Source: JAJYSO01 sp964586655 (GTDB taxonomy: Bacteria > Bacteroidota > Bacteroidia > Flavobacteriales > Flavobacteriaceae). From it: a stretch of DNA of 64,000 bases. The notes beneath the pieces were generated by a model. It was not told where the DNA came from. It worked only from the letters and a program-made list of their open reading frames with translations, and ran no database searches. Positions 1 to 7,779 of the stretch are shown here, one piece after another. Each line of letters opens with the position of its first letter. Position 1 is the first letter of the stretch. The translations under genes were made by a program, and so were the position numbers. The stretch is from contig CAZPGY010000006.1 in the NCBI GenBank assembly GCA_964586655.1, positions 66,395 through 130,394 of the forward strand, written 5' to 3'.

Positions 1-19
1 TTATAAAAAATAAGCTTTT

Positions 20-850
20 ATTCAACACCCAAAAAAAATATTAATCCTTGGCGGAAGCGGGTTTATAGGGCGTGGACTTTATAAAGAGCTCAAAAAATTT
101 TATGAGGTACACGCCACCTACTGTCATTCCCGTTCAAAGTATCATAAAAATCACAATTTCCACCAGTGGGATGTAGAAGCAGAACCCTTGACAGGCTTGC
201 TTCAAAACCTGAAACCGGATTTGATTATTTCTGCAATGCGCGGGGATTTTGAAGCCCAAATAACCGCACATTTTGAGCTTATCTCCTATTTAATCAAGGC
301 GGAAGCACAACTCATTTTTCTGTCTTCCGCCAATGTTTTTGACGCATTTACCAATTTTCCGTCCTATGAGTATGACAAAACTTTTTCTTACAGCATTTAT
401 GGACGGTTTAAAATAAAAATTGAAAATGCCCTGTTGCGCCTGCCCAAGGAAAAATATATGATTGCGCGTTTGCCCATGGTCTTTGGTGCGCTTTCTCCTC
501 GAGTGGAGGAAATAAAAACCTATAATGCGGTCCGAGATCCCATTGAAGTTTTTCCGAATGTAGTGATCAATGCCACCATATTAAGCAAAGTAACGCAACA
601 AATACAATACCTCATCAACCATAAAGCTAAGGGGGTTTTTCACTTGGGCAGCACAGATTTGGTGCATCACGAAGACTTGATTTTAGACATTTGTAAAAAA
701 CTCGACTTCAAAAATCCACGCATCACACAGGTTTATGAAAGCAATGATGACAGGTTTTTGGCACTGCTCTCCAAAGCCAATCCCCTCCCCGATCATTTAC
801 AAATTACCGTTCAAGAAGTGGTGGAAAACTCTGTATTGTTGAAAAGATAA
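20..850 (+). CDS. SDR-family NAD(P)-dependent epimerase/reductase-like protein
   Basis: Likely an NAD(P)-binding short-chain dehydrogenase/reductase of the extended, sugar-nucleotide (RmlD-like) type. The open frame runs upstream of the first usual start codon and includes the Rossmann signature GGSGFIG at 50-70, so a start near base 188 would remove the cofactor site. An in-frame stop lies at 11-13, and the only initiator-like codon between it and the Rossmann strand is ATT at 20; I chose that tentatively, giving 276 aa. An LSSANVF strand and a YGRFK motif fit the SDR catalytic Ser and Tyr-x-x-x-Lys. No signal peptide is visible. The substrate cannot be told; no sugar-biosynthesis neighbours are present, though the gene is near the window edge. 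A rare ATT start or a lost ATG are both possible. Confidence 0.65.
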   Translation: MQHPKKILILGGSGFIGRGLYKELKKFYEVHATYCHSRSKYHKNHNFHQWDVEAEPLTGLLQNLKPDLIISAMRGDFEAQITAHFELISYLIKAEAQLIFLSSANVFDAFTNFPSYEYDKTFSYSIYGRFKIKIENALLRLPKEKYMIARLPMVFGALSPRVEEIKTYNAVRDPIEVFPNVVINATILSKVTQQIQYLINHKAKGVFHLGSTDLVHHEDLILDICKKLDFKNPRITQVYESNDDRFLALLSKANPLPDHLQITVQEVVENSVLLKR

Positions 851-1387
851 GTTTTTTTACCGGTTCGATTACGCAAACTGCTGCAAATAATACCGTATTC
901 CAAGAGCGCCTGTAGGTGCTAATACTGTATGGGCAAATTATATAATCCAATTTCGACTGCGTCTCATTGCACTATTAGTTTACTACCCAAGGTATTATAC
1001 CCTTAAAAATAGTATTATATGAGACTAAAATTTAAGTCATTTTGGTATAACATAAACGCGATAACTTTGCAGGGCAACATTTGGCTCTAAAAACAGATAA
1101 AAACGTACGAACTCAACGCTCTGACTATCAGAATTATATGTCTTTAGTTACTATGAAAGTATGTATAAAAATTAATTGCACATTTATTTTCAATTGACCT
1201 CATTCCTGTTTCTCTTAAATGGAGAAATGATTAAGTGGGAGGTGCAATTAATTTTTAGAGCTAATATGATATAAACCCACTTCAGCTTTCGACTTCGCGA
1301 CCCTATTTAATTGTAAACATACGGCATGCCCCATTAAAGGACTCAATCTTTGGGCTGTAAAAATTTTCATTTTCGCATAATATTTTT
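851..1387. other. 537-bp intergenic region, convergent gene ends
   Basis: No coding frame is supported. The stretch separates the 3' ends of the SDR gene and tadA. It contains a perfect -7-like box TAACTTTG near 1069-1076 with no obvious gene behind it, and a long inverted repeat at 1167-1256. Nothing else was recognised. Confidence 0.5.
1167..1256. repeat. Inverted repeat, 15-bp perfect arms
   Basis: The arm AAAAATTAATTGCAC at 1167-1181 is the exact reverse complement of 1242-1256. The arms enclose 60 nt that hold a weaker inner pairing (TTTCTC near 1209 with GAGAAA near 1222). It may be a structured transcript, a bidirectional terminator for the two convergent genes, or a relic of a small mobile element. 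No second copy was noticed in the window. Confidence 0.6.
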
Positions 1388-1837
1388 TTATCGCAACTCC
1401 CTTTTGCTTTTAAAATAGGCCTTAAGCAATCCGGAGGCTTCGTGTTTTAAAATTCCGGAAGCGAGTGCGGTTTTGGGATGGAGCTGTCCGCCCATGGCTC
1501 GAAATCCTCTTTTTTCATCGGCAGCAGCAAAAACCACCTTATCAATCTGGCTCCAATACAAGGCACCGGCGCACATTTGGCAAGGTTCTAAAGTAACGTA
1601 AAGTGTACAATCGTGAAGATATTTCCCCCCCAAATAATTTTCTGCAGCCGTTATGGCCTGCATTTCGGCATGAGCGGTCACATCATTTAAAAGTTCGGTC
1701 GAATTATGAGCCCGAGCAATGATGGTATCGTGACTGACAATCACCGCTCCCACGGGAATTTCATCCCGTTTAAAAGCCTGTTGCGCTTCGTTTAGCGCTT
1801 TTTTCATAAAGTAAGTATCGTCAAAAGGCTTGATCAT
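1388..1837 (-). CDS. tadA: tRNA-specific adenosine deaminase TadA
   Basis: Cytosolic zinc enzyme that deaminates the wobble adenosine of tRNA-Arg(ACG) to inosine. The 149-aa length is normal. The zinc and catalytic residues are visible: HAE at about 56-58, where His binds zinc and Glu is the proton shuttle, and PCxxC at about 85-89 with two Cys ligands. The N-terminus MIKPFDDTYFMKKAL resembles flavobacterial TadA proteins as I remember them, so I keep the start at 1837 rather than the Met at residue 11. A divergent -7 box (TATTTTTG on this strand, 1843-1850) lies only a few bases upstream, so the mRNA is probably leaderless or nearly so. The gene diverges from dxs with about 40 bp between starts. 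Confidence 0.95.
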   Translation of the reverse strand: MIKPFDDTYFMKKALNEAQQAFKRDEIPVGAVIVSHDTIIARAHNSTELLNDVTAHAEMQAITAAENYLGGKYLHDCTLYVTLEPCQMCAGALYWSQIDKVVFAAADEKRGFRAMGGQLHPKTALASGILKHEASGLLKAYFKSKRELR

Positions 1838-1842
1838 AAATT

Positions 1843-1872
1843 CAAAAATACGATTTCAAAAGATTACCTTTG
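1843..1872. promoter_or_regulatory. Back-to-back -7 boxes for tadA and dxs
   Basis: CAAAAATA at 1843-1850 is TATTTTTG on the minus strand, facing tadA. TACCTTTG at 1865-1872 faces dxs. Both match the Bacteroidota primary sigma -7 consensus TAnnTTTG. With initiation about 7 nt downstream, both messages would have almost no leader. Confidence 0.6.
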
Positions 1873-1877
1873 CATTT

Positions 1878-3662
1878 GTGAAGAAATTTCTGTTGAAAAA
1901 TATTAATTCTCCCGCCGATTTACGTCGGATTCCCATTCAGGATCTTCCTCGTTTAGCGCAGGAGCTACGCGATTTTATCATCGATATTGTGGCGGCCAAA
2001 AAAGGACATTTGGGCGCGAGTCTCGGCACTATCGAATTGACCATTGCCCTGCACTATTTTTTTAACACCCCCAAAGATCAATTGGTTTGGGATGTGGGGC
2101 ATCAAGCTTATGGCCATAAAATCTTGACCGGCAGACGAGATCAATTTGAAACCAATCGACAATTACACGGAATCAGCGGATTTCCCAAACGCGGCGAAAG
2201 CGAATATGACACCTTTGGGGTGGGACACAGTTCAACAGCCATTTCAGCCGCCTTGGGGATGGCCCTTTCCGACAAATTACAGCACAAAAAACAGGCCCAT
2301 ATTGCCGTTATCGGCGATGCAGCCATTGCCGGCGGAATGGCCTTTGAAGGCCTCAACCACGCCGGCGTGGCCAATACCGATCTTTGGGTAATCCTCAATG
2401 ACAATTCCATGGGCATTGATCCCAGCGTGGGAGCTTTAAAAGAATATTTGAGTCAGTCTGATATCGGAAAAACCCATCCGCAAGATAATATTTTTGAGGC
2501 CTTAAATTTTCACTATTCCGGTCCTATTGACGGGCATGATTTTGCACAACTGTTTGCTGCTTTTAAGGAATTAAAAGAGGTCAAAGGTCCCAAATTACTT
2601 CACGTCATCACCACAAAAGGCAAAGGCTTGAAATCTGCTGAAGAAGATCAGGTTACTTTTCACGCTCCCGGCAAGTTTAATAAAAAGACGGGCGCGCTCC
2701 TCCATGCCGACGAATCTCATCTTCCGCCAAAATTTCAGGATGTCTTTGGTTTGAGTTTGGTTGAACTGGCAAGGAAAAACGAAAAAATTATCGGTATTAC
2801 GCCGGCCATGCCTACGGGCAGCTCTTTAAAATATATGATGCATATTTTCCCCGACAGGGCTTTGGATGTCGGTATTGCCGAGCAACATGCGGTGACCCTT
2901 TCTGCCGGTATGGCCACGCGAGGCAGCATCGTATTTTGCACGATTTACTCCACTTTCTTACAGCGGGCTTATGATCAGCTTATCCACGATGTGGCCCTTC
3001 AAGATTTACCGGTTGTTTTTTGTATTGACCGCGCAGGATTGGTAGGACACGACGGGGCTACTCATCACGGGGTTTTTGACATGGCTTACCTGCGTTGCAT
3101 TCCCAATATGATGATTGCTGCTCCGGCCAATGAAATTGAATTGCGCAATATGATGTACACGGCCTCCCAAGGTCTAAAACATCCGATAGCCATTCGATAT
3201 CCTCGAGGGCGCGGAAGCCTCATCAATTGGCGAAAACCCTTTAAGAAAATTGAAATCGGAAAAGGTCGCTGCTTACAAAAAGGCAAGTCTCTGGCGGTTT
3301 TATCGGTGGGTGCCATACAGGGTCAAGTTTCTGCCGCCATTAAAACGCTGGACAAAGGAGCGAGCATCGCTCATTATGACATGCGTTTTGTCAAGCCCCT
3401 GGACGAAGAGCTCTTATTAAGTCTTATTCCTAATTTTCAAGTCATCATAACGGCTGAAGAAGGCGTAATCACCGGAGGCTTTGGCGAGGCAGTACTCCAT
3501 TTTCTCCACAAGCACAATTATCGGGGGAAATTAATCAAACTCGGAATTCCGGATCGATTTATTGAACACGGCTCGACCGAGGAACTTCGAGAAATAGCCG
3601 GCATATCTCCGTTAAAAATTAAGGAAGTTTTAGAAAAGGAACTTGGGCAATTAGGGGATTAG
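1878..3662 (+). CDS. dxs: 1-deoxy-D-xylulose-5-phosphate synthase
   Basis: First enzyme of the methylerythritol phosphate isoprenoid pathway. It is cytosolic and thiamine-diphosphate dependent, condensing pyruvate with glyceraldehyde 3-phosphate. Visible motifs are a ThDP/Mg segment (IGDAAIAGGMAFEGLNHAG followed by NDNSMGI), the catalytic Glu in GIAEQHA, YSTFLQRAYDQ, DRAGLVGHDGATHHG, and a C-terminal transketolase domain. The frame is open back to 1830, but that part overlaps tadA and contains the -7 box at 1865-1872, so I place the start at GTG 1878 (MKKFLLKNINSPADL), giving 594 aa. The ThDP motif has GDA where many bacterial DXS have GDG; I recall the GDA form from flavobacteria. A thioesterase gene follows 42 bp downstream. 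Confidence 0.95.
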   Translation: MKKFLLKNINSPADLRRIPIQDLPRLAQELRDFIIDIVAAKKGHLGASLGTIELTIALHYFFNTPKDQLVWDVGHQAYGHKILTGRRDQFETNRQLHGISGFPKRGESEYDTFGVGHSSTAISAALGMALSDKLQHKKQAHIAVIGDAAIAGGMAFEGLNHAGVANTDLWVILNDNSMGIDPSVGALKEYLSQSDIGKTHPQDNIFEALNFHYSGPIDGHDFAQLFAAFKELKEVKGPKLLHVITTKGKGLKSAEEDQVTFHAPGKFNKKTGALLHADESHLPPKFQDVFGLSLVELARKNEKIIGITPAMPTGSSLKYMMHIFPDRALDVGIAEQHAVTLSAGMATRGSIVFCTIYSTFLQRAYDQLIHDVALQDLPVVFCIDRAGLVGHDGATHHGVFDMAYLRCIPNMMIAAPANEIELRNMMYTASQGLKHPIAIRYPRGRGSLINWRKPFKKIEIGKGRCLQKGKSLAVLSVGAIQGQVSAAIKTLDKGASIAHYDMRFVKPLDEELLLSLIPNFQVIITAEEGVITGGFGEAVLHFLHKHNYRGKLIKLGIPDRFIEHGSTEELREIAGISPLKIKEVLEKELGQLGD

Positions 3663-3704
3663 GACGTATATTTCGCACTAAATTTATCGAATCAACAACA
3701 AGCT

Positions 3705-4193
3705 ATGGAGAAATTTCAAATACGTTGGAGCGATCTTGATCCGAACCGTCATTTGGCCAATTCGGCTTTTATGGATTTTATGAGTCAAGCCCGGTTAAAC
3801 ACCATTAAGAAAGCGGGAGTAAACCACAAAGTACTGGCCGCTCACGACATGGGCCCTATAGCTTTTTATGAGCATATTTATTATTTTAAAGAAGTATCTC
3901 CGGATGAACCCATTTACATTAGCGTAGAACTCAAAGGCTTGTCGGAAGACGGGATATTTTTTGCCTTTGATCACAACATCTACAACAAATCGGGACACAA
4001 TTTGGCCCATTGCAGTATGATGGGCGCCTGGATGGATCTTAAAAAACGTCGGTTAAGTACACTGCCGGATAAACTGTCAGACAAATTTAAAGCCATAAAA
4101 CGCGCTGCCGATTTTAGAACCCTGACCAAAAGAGACACCCGAAAACACGGCGTCAAACCCCGACATATGGAAAGGATTGAGGAAGAGGGTTAA
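3705..4193 (+). CDS. Hotdog-fold acyl-CoA thioesterase (4HBT type)
   Basis: A 162-aa single-domain hotdog protein that likely hydrolyses acyl-CoA thioesters in the cytosol. The N-terminus reads RWSDLDPNRHLANSAFMDFM, the typical thioesterase start in which the Asp after RWSD is the probable catalytic residue and the His-x-x-Asn follows. The chain ends in a basic tail. It lies 42 bp after dxs on the same strand and may be co-transcribed, though a functional link to isoprenoid synthesis is not evident. The natural acyl substrate cannot be inferred. Confidence 0.8.
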   Translation: MEKFQIRWSDLDPNRHLANSAFMDFMSQARLNTIKKAGVNHKVLAAHDMGPIAFYEHIYYFKEVSPDEPIYISVELKGLSEDGIFFAFDHNIYNKSGHNLAHCSMMGAWMDLKKRRLSTLPDKLSDKFKAIKRAADFRTLTKRDTRKHGVKPRHMERIEEEG

Positions 4194-4299
4194 AAACAAA
4201 AGCAATACCGTAAAAACTTCCTGTTCTATTGGTAACAAAATGTTGAATGAATCGTCATTATGATAAATACAAGACAAGGATAACCTTGAAAACAACCTT

Positions 4300-5871
4300 A
4301 TGAAACATCTATTAAGCAACAACTTCCTCCTCAGTTTTAGTCTCGTCCTATTGTTTTTCGCGATTTCGCCGGCAGCACATGCACAAGCTGTTTCGGGGGT
4401 ACTGGTTGATCAAAACACCGGAAAAACCATTCCCTTTGCCGATGTCCAAATTGGGGAACATTATGGCGTCATCACCAATATTGAAGGAGATTTTATTGTG
4501 AATGTAGCAGGTTTTCAGCCTACGGATTCTCTGGTATTTTCAAGTATGGGTTATCGACAAAAAGCCATCGCCCTAAAAGATTATAAGCAAGACACGGTTT
4601 TCCTGTCGCCCCGGGTCAATCAACTGGCAACGGTCTACCTCACCGGAAAAGAATTGACTCCTCGTCAAGTGATTGACAGCGTGCGCGCTCACCTTACCGA
4701 CAATTATGACTTTTCGGGAACCCAATTCACTGTCTTCCGCCGCAATAAAAACACCATGACCCCACAAAAAATTGGTTTTGACGTTAAAAAAGCCCGCAAC
4801 CTGATCGATAAAAATACGGTCAAAAGATTCAACAAAACCATCGACAGTATTTCCAAGGCCTCCAAGGGGAACACCGTAACTACGTACAATGCACTTTTGG
4901 CGGATGGGGTCATTAATGAAAAGGATTCCATAAAAATGCGGCTCGACAAGGCTACTTCTTTAATGGATAAAGAGCGAACGGTCAAAATGAGTGATTTTGT
5001 GGTGAAAATCATGGACAAAATGGGCGAAAGTCTCAAGACCGACAATACCTTTAAGGTGCGCACCGGAATTATTCCCCTTGGCGATTCGGTCAATGTTGCT
5101 GAAATTTTTGAATCGGATAAAGACAGTATCAAAGTGGATTCTTTACACACCTCAAGTGTGGTCGGCAGCCTGACCGATGTTTTAAACCAAACGACTTTCA
5201 GAGAAGAAGGTGAAGTCATCGCAATTATGTTGGGGGGTGCGGTAGACGGGCAAATGATTAGTGCGTTTATTCGTGAACCGGATGATTATGAGTATACCAT
5301 TGAAGGCATGACGCGTTTTAATGACGATTTTGTTTATATCCTTTCCTTTAAACCCGACCGCGGCTTGTTTGGCAATCAAGGCCGCTATACCGGCACGCTT
5401 TATGTCACCACCGGAAACTATGCCATTGTCAAAGCCGATTATCATTTGGCGGAGGGAGAACACGGTACCAAATTCAATTTTAAATTTTTACTGGGGGTTA
5501 AATATGTAGAAAAAGGTCGATCGGGTACGGTAATCTATCAACCGAACGGCTTCGGAAAATACATGCCCAAGTATGTGCGTCTTAACAGTCATAAATATGC
5601 TTATTTCAACCGCAATTTTGTGTTGAAAGAAAATGTCAAAGGAAGGAGAAACCGCATCAAACTCAAATTTGAAATCACGCTTGAATTTGACAATAAAGTG
5701 CAAGATGAATGGGTATTTATCAACACGCGAAGCCTTCAAGGAAATGAATTTGAGGCCTTTCAAGCCAATCAAGGGGTAGTTGACCAACATCTTGAGCAAT
5801 ACAATCCCAAGGTATGGGAAGGCCATAACACCTTGGCGCCCACGGAAGCCATCAAAGAATACAATCAATGA
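4300..5871 (+). CDS. Secreted CarboxypepD_reg-domain protein, paralog 1
   Basis: Exported 523-aa protein of unknown function. It has an N-terminal signal peptide (hydrophobic stretch, then AHAQ at about 26-29), then a carboxypeptidase-regulatory-like beta-sandwich (about 30-115) with VSGVLVDQNTGKTIPFADV and later SSMGYRQK. This domain usually begins TonB-dependent receptors and related surface proteins, but no plug or 22-strand barrel follows. The remaining 400 residues are unique, with a beta-rich C-terminal half (about 330-490). It is a tandem paralog of the next gene; the two share the N-terminal domain, the Y-E-Y-T-[IL]-E-G segment and the HFD/YFNR-FxLKEN region. The usual context suggests a periplasmic or outer-membrane-linked role. 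Confidence 0.75.
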   Translation: MKHLLSNNFLLSFSLVLLFFAISPAAHAQAVSGVLVDQNTGKTIPFADVQIGEHYGVITNIEGDFIVNVAGFQPTDSLVFSSMGYRQKAIALKDYKQDTVFLSPRVNQLATVYLTGKELTPRQVIDSVRAHLTDNYDFSGTQFTVFRRNKNTMTPQKIGFDVKKARNLIDKNTVKRFNKTIDSISKASKGNTVTTYNALLADGVINEKDSIKMRLDKATSLMDKERTVKMSDFVVKIMDKMGESLKTDNTFKVRTGIIPLGDSVNVAEIFESDKDSIKVDSLHTSSVVGSLTDVLNQTTFREEGEVIAIMLGGAVDGQMISAFIREPDDYEYTIEGMTRFNDDFVYILSFKPDRGLFGNQGRYTGTLYVTTGNYAIVKADYHLAEGEHGTKFNFKFLLGVKYVEKGRSGTVIYQPNGFGKYMPKYVRLNSHKYAYFNRNFVLKENVKGRRNRIKLKFEITLEFDNKVQDEWVFINTRSLQGNEFEAFQANQGVVDQHLEQYNPKVWEGHNTLAPTEAIKEYNQ

Positions 5872-6088
5872 GTTCATTTAAACTTTCTATTATTGGCTAC
5901 AAAATGATCTTTTTGCCCCATATTTTGCCTTTTCCTTACTCCATAGCTACGGCTATGCAGTGCAAAAAAGACTTCATCTGGGACAAAAATCTCTATTTTT
6001 CGCTTCAATCCTAAAAGTTTAAATGACCTCAATAAAAAATCAGGAGTTAATCGGGGAAGTCTGTATAGTTTTCTTATTTTTAGGGTTA

Positions 6089-6133
6089 ATACCAAAATGG
6101 CATACAAATTAGTCCAATATTTAGGCACAAATC
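6089..6133 (+). repeat. E1 repeat, isolated left end
   Basis: ATACCAAAATGGCATACAAA begins at 6089 and continues TTAGTCCAATATTTA, matching the left end of the full E1 copy at 21802. It runs to within 10 bp of the start codon of the second paralog at 6143. Upstream, at about 5942-5957, CATAGCTACGGCTATG resembles the E1 core palindrome, so the whole 271-bp gap is probably a rearranged E1 copy. Confidence 0.65.
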
Positions 6134-6142
6134 CTTTACAAG

Positions 6143-7555
6143 ATGAGAAAAAATTATGCATTTTTTCAAGGACTTTTCCTGTGTTTCATGGCGATCTCAT
6201 ATTCGGTACAGGCCCAATCTACAACCGGTATCTTATTGGATCAAAATACCGGGAAAAGCATTCCTTTTGCCAAGATTCAAACCGGAGAACAATGTGTTTT
6301 AATCCACAACACCCGAGGAGCCTTTGAGGTCGAATTGACTCCGGAAGCAACCGATTCGCTCACTTTTTCTGCCATGGGTTATCAATCCAATACCCTTTCC
6401 TTGAAGAATGATGAACTCGATACGGTTTATCTTCGTCCGTCGACCTATCAGAAAGCAAATTTACCCATTGTCAACGAAAAGCTTCAGGCACTTGACCTCA
6501 TGAAAATGGTAAAAAAGAACCTCAGCGACAATTATCAGCTTGCGGCCCCAAGATTCACCGTTTCCATGCGGCACAAAAGTATGATAAAACCACAACAGCT
6601 GGGTTTTGAGATTTTAAAAGCCAACCACTTAAACGGCGCGAATACAGCACAGAAAATCAAAGCCGCTATTAATCGTTTGATCCGTAAAAACAAGAAAACC
6701 AACACCGTCATTTACCGTACATATCGGGCAACAGGCCAATTTACTCCATCCGGAGGCCTAACTGTACTTCCACAAAAAGCAAAAGTATTAAACAAGGCAA
6801 AAGGCTTGCATTACGGCAATTTTATGATCCGTATATTCAAACAACTTGCCCAACATATCAAAACGGAAAACTACTTTAGATTTCGCTCCGGAATTATTAC
6901 CATCAACAATTGTTTTGACCTCAATACCTATGCCGCTGCTCCTACAGATGCGGATTCCTTAACAAAAGGGAAACTCAGCCTGCGTCTCTACCAACTTTTA
7001 AACCAAGGGATTTTTTCGGAAGACCGCTCTTCTCTTCCCATGGCGCGATACATGCCTTCAAAAGATAAAATTCCTGTAGAATTTATCCTCGATCACTCCC
7101 TTTATGAATATACCTTGGAAGGCGCAAGCATGTATAAAGGATCGCCGGTTTATGTCGTTTCTTTTAAACCCGCTTCCGGCACCTCCGGAAAATTTGAAGG
7201 GAGTTTATACATCTCGCCCAACACCTTTGCCATTTTAAAAGAGCACTACCGACTTGCCGTGGAGCAATATACCCATGAAACTGACTTAAAATTTTTATTA
7301 AACTCAAAATATGAACAAGACCTCAAATCGGGAACGCTTCTTTTTACCCGGCTTAAAACGGGAAAGTATGTGCTAAAATATTTACGAATGACCGGTCGGC
7401 AATACACGCATTTCGATCGGAAATTTCATTTAAAAGAAAATGCTTGTGAAAAAGACCCCATCAAGCTGAAATATGGCGTGACTTTGAACTTTACGACAGC
7501 CTACGAAAACGAATGGGTGTTTTCCGGTTTTAAGCCAAGTACGGAAAACCCTTAG
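6143..7555 (+). CDS. Secreted CarboxypepD_reg-domain protein, paralog 2
   Basis: A 470-aa paralog of the preceding gene: signal peptide ending near SVQAQ (about 21-25), CarboxypepD_reg domain (STTGILLDQNTGKSIPFAKI, then SAMGYQSN), then the same unique region. It is about 50 residues shorter; the central segment after the N-terminal domain is reduced. FILDHSLYEYTLEGASMYKG and HFDRKFHLKENACEKD align by eye with paralog 1. The start at 6143 gives a clean signal peptide. The gap to paralog 1 is filled by E1-like repeat sequence, which separates the two genes and may provide independent expression. Function unknown. Confidence 0.72.
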   Translation: MRKNYAFFQGLFLCFMAISYSVQAQSTTGILLDQNTGKSIPFAKIQTGEQCVLIHNTRGAFEVELTPEATDSLTFSAMGYQSNTLSLKNDELDTVYLRPSTYQKANLPIVNEKLQALDLMKMVKKNLSDNYQLAAPRFTVSMRHKSMIKPQQLGFEILKANHLNGANTAQKIKAAINRLIRKNKKTNTVIYRTYRATGQFTPSGGLTVLPQKAKVLNKAKGLHYGNFMIRIFKQLAQHIKTENYFRFRSGIITINNCFDLNTYAAAPTDADSLTKGKLSLRLYQLLNQGIFSEDRSSLPMARYMPSKDKIPVEFILDHSLYEYTLEGASMYKGSPVYVVSFKPASGTSGKFEGSLYISPNTFAILKEHYRLAVEQYTHETDLKFLLNSKYEQDLKSGTLLFTRLKTGKYVLKYLRMTGRQYTHFDRKFHLKENACEKDPIKLKYGVTLNFTTAYENEWVFSGFKPSTENP

Positions 7556-7779
7556 CCCGAATAGGTCTTAATAGCGCAGTCGAGAAGTCTATCAATATTA
7601 TTTAGGACAACAGCAAGCAAAGAGCTAAAAAAAATTAACGATAATTTGTTTCTTTTAAGTTTATTTTATAACTTTAGCTCAACTCAGCAAGTTGCGACAT
7701 TTTTTAAAAATAAAAAAAATCGTAACTATTAATTTAAAACCTTTTACATTATGCAAAATTTATACGAAATAATTAAAAA

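Noticed and set aside
1830..1877. N-terminal extension of dxs
   Set aside because: It would overlap the tadA start and include the -7 box of dxs; GTG 1878 fits family length.
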